Shown here: piece by piece, positions 56,401 to 64,000 of the stretch | Numbering within the stretch: the first letter of the stretch is position 1 | How the letters are laid out: the number at the start of each line of letters is the position of its first letter | Source: DAOPZC01 sp035353175 | Lineage (GTDB): Bacteria; Verrucomicrobiota; Kiritimatiellia; RFP12; UBA1067 | Direction: 5' to 3' | DNA: 64,000 bases | Assembly: GCA_035353175.1 (NCBI GenBank) | Contig: DAOPZC010000011.1 | Span: forward strand, 28,550 to 92,549 | Notes under the pieces: model-generated | What the model was told of the DNA's origin: nothing | What the model saw: the letters and a program-made list of their open reading frames with translations, nothing else | Database searches by the model: none | Made by a program: the position numbers and the translations under genes

Positions 56401-56418
56401 CTTATCCGCCTCCGGTAG
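50404..56418 (+). CDS. Giant autotransporter-associated beta-strand repeat protein, paralogue 2, with PA14-like insertion
   Basis: A 2004-residue exported protein, closely similar to the 1727-residue one upstream along most of its length. The signal peptide (LRNIFVPVVAGAVFLGASSA) leads into SGTWNGTHDNLWTNSANWSA. Beta-strand repeats and a GSGYIGEPYVQISGNGAGA block follow. Unlike its neighbour it carries an extra domain at about 1687-1830: LYEGPLAGAFN, YTGYLWNRAGTNETWTFGEN, SDDSALLKIDGTTLL, then TLTPGAHAFEARFGN. This has the PA14 fold pattern, a carbohydrate-binding module. The C-terminus is VQLLFAGGTLIRLR. No terminator separates the two genes, so they may be co-transcribed. ATG at 50404 or 50407 begins the signal. 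Glycan binding by the PA14-like part is inferred. Confidence 0.88.
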   Translation: MMPLSMLRNIFVPVVAGAVFLGASSALAASGTWNGTHDNLWTNSANWSASPYPSGGNTATFDNAGNGYTTLDLSGLVTLLNMSFTGPSVAAYTLGTSEQKVTLLTGSTVWLKADAANDQTIQADLELPLSNTSVTFRNDNPAHALTLGKVHGYTTAGATKSVYVQGTGPIALQGDLDRYLSGLVVYHQTANTLTLNGDTKLTQLYLDGTNAVLSIASGKTMTFSNVGGENIIASQNATINGPGSITLSASTGGDNANNAVATGKTLTINARLTGAAGFEYWHGSYYGTIALNGANDFAGSMIINAPGTIQCSNIGNKGAAGNLGAGNNIILNAVGCRLLYTGAGETTDRTLDINRGGTLEHAGTGPLVFTAPTTSSSTGAKTLTLRNAAAAEGELRGAVVNGSGTVSLAKDGDGTWSLTASNTFSGTLAVNGGTIVLSGADGAAASATACTVSNGAALRLDNTAAANNTNRLSDAGPITLLGGTLDFSHDAGAADFREDAGALTVGAGASTVSIVQAPEGQTVSLSFASISRAGNGTLNFSGAGLGASSRNRVFINGQPEGPLGDWVTLNGQPAYYSVTDGVTVPPTWTVTEIAARGPDSVIPDDDAAEVRITAPGESGPITLAGDPTTSIAALWQCVNTAAVVATSSKTLRAYTIGITNSQAALTLGENVGDGTVTPLSAGGTLGFDNRSGSALTVNATLADNGAASSLTKDGAGDLIINGETLYTGATEIEDGSLIFAGHDVTQRLAGAVSGTGTFVKTGTNLLELAAANSGFTGQALLQQGITRVSQSGALGTADGGTVISDGATLDLGGALTADAVDLRQEPVTVAGTGADGLGAIVNRSALQQVNALGNVELTGDTTFGGTARWNIGNGTFSMNNHSVTKIGASTVSLSGTETITPGGDAANVDVQEGTFRLQQSLQMGGTSNNVVRLRSGTTLDFYDLIASPAWSLVCEDSTRYNIDNSAAGTRNRWSGPVTLNGTLYLTSDGNFDGGFSGVVSGSGSLFKTNEASLQPHFYITGTNNTFSGPTRVVGGWIHVNSLRNVGESSSLGQPMTVENGTIRLGGGGTPGRITYQGAGDVTDRVIDMSGTSGWTTLSHEGTGPLVISNLTVSTAGAKMLYLLGSSTSTAEIVAAVVNSSAGSTTLEKQNPGTWILSGDCTYSGNTTVQDGHLLFKGNNTLTAATTLNKGKLSYFGNNILNGNFEVKNGTATVFGTNAHGASSQILLGNLNNGTLKLSENSRLTCASAFRVGSTSNSHGAVFIDGGSFSNSMGAAEDNFNFGSQNNSYGYLQMTGGRVNAGRLQTGGYLGTTTAGTAVFRIKDGNLYFADWVMVGRRIGAKTALTLDGGMFSNRSGNEFAFCRNGGDGDVNVTGGTLYNPDGPITFHNGDTGVGTGVVNLCAGRLTVKNFQNKTSYAVNGGAYLMFSGGTLEASANYSPFVSADLTGVYSFGAFGSFAGGAVIDSNGKNITIPAAIRKPTGQSVASIALASQGSGYIGEPYVQISGNGAGATAVANLADDGKGKGTFKIASITITSPGVNYTVAPTVTLRGGGTNVTAAVVGTVTLAANAGGGLTKTGAGTLTLSGANTYSGATTVSNGTLSFASSSALPTGTGLNVAGGSLDLGGFVRTNGAVTASAGAIVNGALVANSFTKTGDSTLTLATALQTDAPIVIQGGTLRLVTASPGLYEGPLAGAFNTTDDMITNILVQLTTRAANANTFPPWGTNMTYVYTGYLWNRAGTNETWTFGENSDDSALLKIDGTTLLNNGTWNVPTITNYTLTPGAHAFEARFGNASGGAGVVNSAWWKTSSFGFGVDYLGRNETNIANFVALTDPGDGSLLTVANNGTSNQLAAASSVEIATGALLDLAGISQTLANLSGSGTVSNGALTVTGAIRPGGEGTLGTLTLSGGTAVTGGTLRIDVAASGGCDRLTVEGNLDLSGLALEIANPGSLDRSQTYTLLTCTGARTGQFISSNLPDSRWHVVYRADGSVQLLFAGGTLIRLR

Positions 56419-56516
56419 CCGCACATATTCCGGCAAACGCCCCAGTTCCCGTCCATCGCAGAAAGCCGTTTTACTGCGGGGGGCAGCATGGTAGACTGAT
56501 CCTAAAGGAGACCGCC

Positions 56517-57866
56517 ATGCCGCTCACCCGCCGCACCTTCACCCACGCCACGCTCGCCTCGATCCTCGCCGCGCAAAGCGCCCCCTCCATCGTCCGGGCC
56601 CAGGACGCGAAGACCTTCCGCGTCGCGCTGATCGGCTCGGGCTGGTGGGGCTCCAACATCCTCAACACCGCGCTCGACACCGGCGCGGTGGAGATCGTGG
56701 CGCTCTGCGACGTGGACGAGCGCATGCTGGCGCTCTGCTGCGCGAATCTGGAGAAACGCGGCATTCCGAAGCCCAGGCTCTACAAAGATTTCCGCGAGTG
56801 CCTCGCCGCCGCCAAACCCGACATCGCGATCATCGCAACGCCGGACCACTGGCACGCCCTGATCATGATCGAAGCGTGTAAACAGGGTGCGCACGTCTAC
56901 GTCGAAAAACCCATCGGCCACACGATCATGGAGGGCCGCGCCATGGTCAACGCCGCCGCGAAATACGGCCGCGTGGTACAGGTGGGCACACACCGCCGCG
57001 CCTCGCCCCACAACCGCAGCGCGCGCGAGTTCATCCGCTCCGGCAAGATCGGCAGAATCGGCCTCGTCAAGTGCTTCATCACGTACCCCGGCGGGCCTGA
57101 AACGCCCAAGCCCAACCGGGAGCCGCCTCAGGGCCTCGACTGGGATTTCTGGTGCGGGCCCGCGCCGCTGCGCCCCTTCTGCGGCGACCTCCGCAATCCG
57201 TGGGACGGCGGCATCCACCCGCGCGGCTTCCGCAACTTCATGGACTACGCCAACGGCCAGATCGGCGACTGGGGCATCCACTGGTTCGACCAGGTGCTCT
57301 GGATCACAGGCCTCAAACACCCGACCTCTTGCCATTCGGCGGGAGGACGCCCGATCCGCGGCCCCGCGATCCTGACCGCCGACCAGCAGACCAGCGACGC
57401 GCCGGACTGCCAGAGCGCGACTTGGACCTTTGCGGACGGCCCCACGGTGACGTGGGAACACCGCCTGTATGCCGGCAACCCGCATGAGAAGGGCGAGAAC
57501 GTCGGCGTCCACTTCTGCGGCGAGAAGGGCGTGTTCCACCTCGGCTGGCAGAAAGGCTGGACCTTCTACCCGTCGAACAGCCGCGAGCCGGTGCTGCACG
57601 AGGACGCGAAGCTCAACGAGCCCGACGGGCAGAACATCCGCGAGCTCTTCGCGGATTTCCTCGACGCCATCCGCACGGGGCGGAAACCGCTCTGCGACAT
57701 CGAAGGCGCGCACCGCGCCTCGAACATGAGCCTGCTCGGCAACCTCTCGATGAAGCTGGGGCGCAGCGTGGCGTGGGACGGCGAAAAGGAGACCACCGGC
57801 GACCCGGCCGCCGACGCGCTGCTGCGCCGCGACTACCGCGGCCCGTGGCAGTACCCGCAGGCCTGA
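56517..57866 (+). CDS. Gfo/Idh/MocA-family oxidoreductase, Tat-exported
   Basis: A 449-residue NAD(P)-dependent oxidoreductase. A twin-arginine signal (PLTRRTFTHATLASILAAQS) exports it. The Rossmann loop is VALIGSGWWGSNIL, the family signature is VYVEKPIGHTIMEGRAM with the catalytic lysine, and the C-terminal half contains DWDFWCGPAPLRPF and GQIGDWGIHWFDQVLW. An AAAGGAG site is close to the start. It lies 98 bases after the giant repeat protein gene on the same strand; a weak TTTACT-16-TAGACT pair in the gap may give it its own promoter. It is a paralogue of the gene at 8672. The substrate is unknown but presumably a sugar derivative released outside the cytoplasm. Confidence 0.92.
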   Translation: MPLTRRTFTHATLASILAAQSAPSIVRAQDAKTFRVALIGSGWWGSNILNTALDTGAVEIVALCDVDERMLALCCANLEKRGIPKPRLYKDFRECLAAAKPDIAIIATPDHWHALIMIEACKQGAHVYVEKPIGHTIMEGRAMVNAAAKYGRVVQVGTHRRASPHNRSAREFIRSGKIGRIGLVKCFITYPGGPETPKPNREPPQGLDWDFWCGPAPLRPFCGDLRNPWDGGIHPRGFRNFMDYANGQIGDWGIHWFDQVLWITGLKHPTSCHSAGGRPIRGPAILTADQQTSDAPDCQSATWTFADGPTVTWEHRLYAGNPHEKGENVGVHFCGEKGVFHLGWQKGWTFYPSNSREPVLHEDAKLNEPDGQNIRELFADFLDAIRTGRKPLCDIEGAHRASNMSLLGNLSMKLGRSVAWDGEKETTGDPAADALLRRDYRGPWQYPQA

Positions 57867-57931
57867 GCACCGAACGGCGCACGCGCTGTTTGTTTGCGGT
57901 TCGGGCGAGCAGACGTTCCCGCATCCGGCGC

Positions 57932-58771
57932 TCAACGCGCCGCGGACGTTGCGCGTCCGAGGATTTCGCGCCACTGCTCGTCCGTGACTTGCCAGAACCA
58001 CTCGTTGTGGCCGACGTACGGAACGCTCACCCACCGCTTGCGGTCGGCGTGCGGCAGCCCGTCGTAGAGCGCGCGGGTGCAGGCGGCGGGCATGATCTCG
58101 TCGTCCTCGGCCTGCAGCACCATGACGGGCCCCTGGTAGCCCTGCAGATAGGCGACGCTATCGTAGCGGTCGCGGATCAGAAGCCGCACGGGCAGCCACG
58201 GGTAGTGGTACGCCCCCACGTTCGCCAGATTGTCCCACGGCGTGCCGAGCACCACGGCGTCGGCCTTCAGGTCCGTGTCGGCCGCGACGGAGGCGGCCAC
58301 GCCGCTGCCCAACGACTCGCCCAGGAGCACCAGCGGGCCGGGATAGGTCTGCCGCACGAGCCGGGCCGTCGCGCGGCCGTCCTCGCGGAACGAGGCTTCA
58401 CCCCATGCGCCAGAGCGGGCGGCATACCCCGGATATTCGGCCAAGATCACGCGCCAGCCCAGCATCTGCAGCGCATCGCAATAGGACTCGCGCTCGTGCG
58501 CGCCGCCGCCGTTGCCGTGGAAGATCAGGATCGTGCCGTTGGTCAGGGACGACTCGGGCACGGTCCGCTTCACGATGCCCCGGTAGTCCGGGCCGGAGCC
58601 CGCCGGCCAGCGCTCGACGCGGTAGAACGCGAACGCTTTGTCGGCCTCGGCCGGCGTCAGACGCTGGGGAAAGTAGATGAGCCTGTTCTGCCTCAGCGCG
58701 ACGGCGAGGCAGAACACGCCATACGCGCCGACCGCCAAGAGCGGAAAGCTTTGCCACCACTTGAGATCCAT
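57932..58771 (-). CDS. Alpha/beta hydrolase, membrane-anchored
   Basis: A 279-residue serine hydrolase-like protein. One N-terminal hydrophobic segment (FPLLAVGAYGVFCLAVAL) probably anchors it. The oxyanion region is ILIFHGNGGGAHERESY, the nucleophile elbow is LLGESLGSG, the acid is likely the aspartate in LQAEDDEIMP, and the histidine is in PYVGHNEWFW. This arrangement matches the BAAT/Bem46-type hydrolases. It is convergent with the oxidoreductase gene and lies 35 bases downstream of gyrB on the same strand. The substrate is not predictable. Confidence 0.87.
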   Translation of the reverse strand: MDLKWWQSFPLLAVGAYGVFCLAVALRQNRLIYFPQRLTPAEADKAFAFYRVERWPAGSGPDYRGIVKRTVPESSLTNGTILIFHGNGGGAHERESYCDALQMLGWRVILAEYPGYAARSGAWGEASFREDGRATARLVRQTYPGPLVLLGESLGSGVAASVAADTDLKADAVVLGTPWDNLANVGAYHYPWLPVRLLIRDRYDSVAYLQGYQGPVMVLQAEDDEIMPAACTRALYDGLPHADRKRWVSVPYVGHNEWFWQVTDEQWREILGRATSAAR

Positions 58772-58806
58772 GCGGTGTCTCCCGTGCGGCCAGCGCCTGC
58801 AGCGCC

Positions 58807-61287
<2,481 letters not shown>

Positions 61288-61621
61288 ACCTTTTCCCGTC
61301 CATTTGTGAATTGAAAAAGTATACCCGAACGCGGCGTCGCAAACAAGCTTTTGATCCTCATTTCGAGGGCCTTTCCGCAGACGGGAAAGCCCGTCCCCCC
61401 GTCGCCCGGCGCCCCCGCCGCGCACGCCGTCCCGGAGGCCGCACGCCAAGCACGCGGAACCGCCGCCGAAAACCTCCCGCAATAGCGTCTATTTGTCCCT
61501 TTATGATGCGTTTTTGAGAGACTTTTTGACCCACTATCCATCCGTATAATCGCCACGAAAATACTACATAAAATGTTTTAATATAGCATTTTGCGACTTT
61601 TTTTATCGATCACAAAACGGT

Positions 61622-61638
61622 TTGGCACAGTGCATGCA
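61622..61638 (+). promoter_or_regulatory. Sigma-54-type promoter for the tandem hsp20 genes
   Basis: TGGCAC (61623-61628), then AGTGC, then ATGCA (61634-61638) matches TGGCAC-N5-TTGCA with one mismatch. The invariant GG and GC are exactly 10 bases apart. Transcription would begin near 61650, giving a leader of about 57 bases. The gap 61288-61706 is otherwise non-coding. It is strongly A+T-rich at 61555-61615 just upstream, where an enhancer-binding activator could bind. Confidence 0.65.
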
Positions 61639-61706
61639 AAAAGGAAAACGGTTACGCCATCGATACCTGAAAAGATGAACCGGAATTTAAAGAAAGGAGA
61701 AACACC

Positions 61707-62105
61707 ATGAGAGCGTATCTGAATACCATCGGCAATCCGTGGCGCGTGTTTGACGAGTTGATGGGCGAGTTTCCGTATGATCTGCTCAGCAACAGCTGGC
61801 GCGTCCGGGCCGGTCAATATCCGCGCGTCAACGTCTGGGAGAGCGATCAGGGGCTCGTCGTTGAAGCCGAAGTCGCGGGTGTGGACCCCGAGAAGCTGGA
61901 CGTGGCCGTGGATGCCAACGTCCTGACGATCAAAGGCGAGAAAGCGCTGTCGGACGGATCCGCGAACGAGTTCCAACGCAGCTTCAACCTGCCGTTCGAA
62001 CTGGAGAGCGAGAACATCAAGGCGGCCGTCAAGAACGGCCTGCTGACCGTCTCGATACCCCGCAAGGCCATTGCCAAGCGGACGATCGCCATCGAGAAGC
62101 TGTAA
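61707..62105 (+). CDS. Small heat-shock protein (Hsp20/alpha-crystallin)
   Basis: A 132-residue holdase chaperone. A short N-terminal arm (NPWRVFDELMGEFPYDLL) precedes the alpha-crystallin domain: PRVNVWESDQGLVVEAEVAG, VDPEKLDVAVDANVLTIKGE and the late KAAVKNGLLTVSIPR, in which A-x-x-x-N-G-L-L is the family signature. A C-terminal extension ends IAIEKL. AAAGGAG lies 8 bases before the start. It is the first of two hsp20 genes 30 bases apart behind a sigma-54-type promoter, so they probably form one stress-induced operon. Confidence 0.94.
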   Translation: MRAYLNTIGNPWRVFDELMGEFPYDLLSNSWRVRAGQYPRVNVWESDQGLVVEAEVAGVDPEKLDVAVDANVLTIKGEKALSDGSANEFQRSFNLPFELESENIKAAVKNGLLTVSIPRKAIAKRTIAIEKL

Positions 62106-62135
62106 ACCGGCACGGAAGCGGAAAGGAGAAACATC

Positions 62136-62513
62136 ATGAGCTTAATCAAGAAAACCGAACAAGAGGTACAGAAAGCAAGCCGTCTGGAGGTGACCCCCGC
62201 AACACGGGTTGAAGAGAGCGAGGACGCGTTCACGCTGACCGTGGAATTGCCGGGCGTGAACGAGAAGGACATCGAGCTCACGCTGGAGAACAAAACGCTC
62301 TCCATCACGGCCGAGAACACGGTGCAGAGCTTCGCGGATCACACGCTGGTTCTCACAGAGATTCCCGAGGTGCGGTACCGCACGGCCTTCGATCTGCCGG
62401 AGCGCGTCGATACCGCGGGCATCAGAGCGGCCAACAAGAACGGCCTGCTGATCCTGTCGCTGCCGAAACGCGAAGAGGTCAAGCCCCGCCGCATCGCCAT
62501 CACGGCGGGATAG
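62136..62513 (+). CDS. Small heat-shock protein (Hsp20/alpha-crystallin), second copy
   Basis: A 125-residue Hsp20 protein. The N-terminal arm is short and charged (SLIKKTEQEVQKASRLEV). The alpha-crystallin domain runs from EDAFTLTVELPGVNEKDIEL to AANKNGLLILSLPKREE. It is clearly a divergent paralogue of its upstream neighbour. An AAAGGAG site precedes it. Pairs of unlike Hsp20 proteins often form mixed oligomers (IbpA/IbpB-like). A terminator ends the two-gene operon. Confidence 0.93.
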   Translation: MSLIKKTEQEVQKASRLEVTPATRVEESEDAFTLTVELPGVNEKDIELTLENKTLSITAENTVQSFADHTLVLTEIPEVRYRTAFDLPERVDTAGIRAANKNGLLILSLPKREEVKPRRIAITAG

Positions 62514-62534
62514 CGGCGCGCTAAGCGGGAGCGG

Positions 62535-62573
62535 AACGCTCAACGCATGACGCGTTGGGCGTTTTCATTTTTT
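62535..62573 (+). terminator. Rho-independent terminator of the hsp20 pair
   Basis: AACGCTCAACGC pairs with GCGTTGGGCGTT around a short loop and is followed by a T-rich tract, about 22 bases after the second hsp20 stop. Confidence 0.85.
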
Positions 62574-62653
62574 CCGGGCCCGCCCGCCCACTGCCGGCCC
62601 GTCCGGCGATTGCCTATTGCTCCCAACGGATGGCCTCTGTTATTCTCTCCGGC

Positions 62654-63082
62654 ATGACTGTGAAATTCATGAGGGTCCATCCCGAAGCCGTCCTGCCGGG
62701 CTATGCGCATCCCGGCGATGCGGGACTGGACGTCTGCGCCTGCGAGGCCGCGACGCTGAAGCCCGGCGAGCGGAAACTGGTCCGGACGGGGCTCGTCATG
62801 GAACTGCCGAAAGGCACGGAAGCTCAGATGCGCCCGCGCAGCGGCCTGGCGCTCAAGCACGGCATCACGCTGCTCAACACGCCGGGCACGATCGACGAGG
62901 GCTACCGCGGCGAGGTCGGCGTGATCCTCGTCAATCTCGGCCAAGAGGACTTCAACGTCCAGCCCGGCATGCGCATCGCCCAGATGGTGATCGCGCCCGT
63001 CCTGCGCGTCGACGTCGCCGAGGCGGCCGAGGTTTCAGGAACCGCCCGCGGCGATGGCGGCTTCGGCTCCACCGGCGCGTAA
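62654..63082 (+). CDS. dut: dUTP diphosphatase
   Basis: It hydrolyses dUTP to dUMP and pyrophosphate, keeping uracil out of DNA and supplying dTMP synthesis. The 142-residue trimeric-type protein has the five motifs: HPGDAGLDVCA (1), RPRSGLALKHGI (2), GTIDEGYRGEVGVILVN (3), RIAQMVIAPV (4) and RGDGGFGSTG at the C-terminus (5). Motif 3 carries the catalytic aspartate. The start at 62654 gives the standard length; the open frame extends 33 codons upstream through terminator sequence and is not coding there. The ribosome site is weak. Confidence 0.96.
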   Translation: MTVKFMRVHPEAVLPGYAHPGDAGLDVCACEAATLKPGERKLVRTGLVMELPKGTEAQMRPRSGLALKHGITLLNTPGTIDEGYRGEVGVILVNLGQEDFNVQPGMRIAQMVIAPVLRVDVAEAAEVSGTARGDGGFGSTGA

Positions 63083-63087
63083 GACGA

Positions 63088-63121
63088 AAGGGCCGCCGGA
63101 CAAGACGCCCGGCGGCCCTTC
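63088..63121. terminator. Hairpin between convergent genes
   Basis: AAGGGCCGCCGG pairs perfectly with CCGGCGGCCCTT around an 8-base loop, between dut and the convergent DUF1080 gene. The T tracts on both strands are short, so termination strength is moderate. It is likely a shared, bidirectional stop. Confidence 0.7.
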
Positions 63122-63146
63122 AAATCCGACGCGCCACCCCGCGGGG

Positions 63147-63869
63147 CTATTTCACCCCTTTGATCTTGATGTTGCGGTAAGAGACGCGGTCATTATGGTC
63201 CTGCAACAGGATATGCCCGACCGCCTGTTCGCCCCAGTTCGGAAACTTGCTGAACTTGCTCTGCGCCACGGCCGCGCGGAACGCCTCGGAGCCGCGTTCG
63301 AATTCCACCACCTTCACGCCGTTGAGCCAGTGCTCGACGTGCTTGCCCTTGCAGACGATCATCGCGGTGTTCCACTCGCCGACCGGGTTCGGCTTCGCGC
63401 CGACAGCGGGCATGACGTCGTAAAACGACCCGACCTTGCGGTTGCCGTCGCGGCCCTTGGCCGCGTCGGGATGCTTCGCGTCCAGCACCTGGTACTCCAG
63501 CGTGGTCCCGCCGTTCACTTTGGGGTCAAAGAAGTATTTGATGCCGCTGTTCGCGGCGTCCGTCAGGCGGAAGTCCGCCTTGAGGATGAAATCGGAGAAG
63601 GTCTCTTTGGTGATGATATCGCCCGCGCCGCCGCCCGCATTCTTGGGCAACACGGTCAGCACGCCGTCCGCGATCTCCCATCCCTTCGCGGGGAAGCTGT
63701 CGCTCTTGATGCTGCGCCAGCCCTCGCCGGTCTTGCCGTCCCACAGCAGCCGCCAGCCGTCCTGCTTCTCCTGTTCCGTCAGCCCATTGGCCGCCGCACA
63801 GCAGGCGTCGACCCCGAACAGCGCTGACGCACACATCACCAAACCCGCCGCCACACAAAGATTTTTCAT
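63147..63869 (-). CDS. Secreted DUF1080 protein (3-keto-disaccharide hydrolase family)
   Basis: A 240-residue exported protein with a signal peptide (KNLCVAAGLVMCASALFG). The mature part is a concanavalin-like beta-sandwich with the family's opening WRLLWDGKTGEGWRS. It continues with GWEIADGVLTVLPKNAGGG, FILKADFRLTDAANSGIKYF and EYQVLDAKHPDA, and ends GHILLQDHNDRVSYRNIKIK. DUF1080 (PF06439) proteins are common in PVC bacteria, and some act on 3-keto-sugars made by Gfo/Idh/MocA-type dehydrogenases. The two exported oxidoreductases in this window are plausible partners, though not adjacent. GGGAGA precedes the start. The region beyond it to the window end holds no gene I can support. Confidence 0.93.
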   Translation of the reverse strand: MKNLCVAAGLVMCASALFGVDACCAAANGLTEQEKQDGWRLLWDGKTGEGWRSIKSDSFPAKGWEIADGVLTVLPKNAGGGAGDIITKETFSDFILKADFRLTDAANSGIKYFFDPKVNGGTTLEYQVLDAKHPDAAKGRDGNRKVGSFYDVMPAVGAKPNPVGEWNTAMIVCKGKHVEHWLNGVKVVEFERGSEAFRAAVAQSKFSKFPNWGEQAVGHILLQDHNDRVSYRNIKIKGVK

Positions 63870-64000
63870 CGTCTTTCTCCCTCTTGCGTTGATGGTGCAG
63901 AAGCGTATTCGCCACCGCCCGCCGTGTCAACACCCAAACGCCTAAGTGGACTTACCCCATTTTTCAGCCTGAAGCGAACAGTGGCAGTTCCGGCTGCATT

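Noticed and set aside
17819..56418. Classical type V autotransporters
   Set aside because: The repeat proteins carry passenger-type repeats, but none has a C-terminal beta-barrel; each ends in a short GTLI-like tail.
57941..57958. CGGACG...CGTCCG hairpin resembling the BIME arms
   Set aside because: It falls inside the C-terminal coding part of the alpha/beta hydrolase and lacks the full 8-base arms.

Overview
The window is GC-rich, densely coded DNA with no rRNA, tRNA, phage, insertion sequence or CRISPR array that I can see. It looks like a chromosomal segment of a PVC-superphylum bacterium, most plausibly Kiritimatiellota or a Lentisphaerae/Verrucomicrobia relative. That placement is inference. 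It rests on large secreted autotransporter-associated beta-strand repeat proteins, Tat-exported Gfo/Idh/MocA oxidoreductases, a secreted DUF1080 (3-keto-disaccharide hydrolase) protein, and alpha-rhamnosidase and alpha-galactosidase-like enzymes. This profile suits a glycan degrader. Housekeeping genes (fusA, pgk, gapA, gyrB, dut, coaB, cdsA) are scattered among the accessory genes.

Layout. 0-4 kb: fusA, a small heat-shock protein and a stand-alone CoaB. 4-7 kb: a well-formed promoter drives an Nuc_H_symport/MFS transporter and an FGGY sugar kinase. 6.9-8.7 kb: an unusual zinc-ribbon/winged-helix/deoxyribosyltransferase-like protein converges on a sirtuin. 8.6-15.7 kb (leftward): MoxR, DUF58 and TgpA-type transglutaminase with ATGA overlaps, then a HAD phosphatase, a small helical protein, an exported oxidoreductase and the sirtuin. 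15.9-21 kb: a right-handed beta-helix protein, a cupin, a 70-residue mini-protein and a 1041-residue beta-strand repeat protein. 21-27 kb: a leftward run of membrane-anchored solute-binding protein, hybrid histidine kinase, CDP-alcohol phosphatidyltransferase, PlsC acyltransferase and CdsA, mostly with stop/start overlaps. 27-37 kb: pgk, three secreted proteins (two enzyme-like, one repeat adhesin), a REP/BIME-like twin hairpin, gapA and an envelope protein of unknown function. 37-43 kb: a GH36-like enzyme, a GH78 rhamnosidase and a histidine-kinase-like protein without an ATPase domain. 43-58 kb: an NCS1 permease, two giant paralogous repeat proteins (1727 and 2004 residues) and a second exported oxidoreductase. 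58-64 kb: an alpha/beta hydrolase, gyrB, two tandem small heat-shock genes behind a sigma-54-type promoter, dut and the DUF1080 protein.

How it fits together. Secreted hydrolases and oxidoreductases probably process rhamnose- and galactose-containing glycans. The large repeat proteins probably form surface or extracellular structures. The most interesting thread is that all five repeat-family proteins, including the 70-residue one, end in a similar short C-terminal motif (G-T-[LA]-[IF]-x-hydrophobic-[RQL]-stop). This may be an undescribed sorting or anchoring signal. I see no autotransporter barrel or PEP-CTERM-like tail on any of them. Other items worth attention are the zinc-ribbon/NDT-like fusion, the ATPase-less dimerisation protein beside glycosidases, the altered catalytic motif in the CDP-alcohol phosphatidyltransferase, and the sigma-54 site upstream of hsp20.

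All calls come from reading the sequence. No database search was run, and domain names rest on motif recognition.
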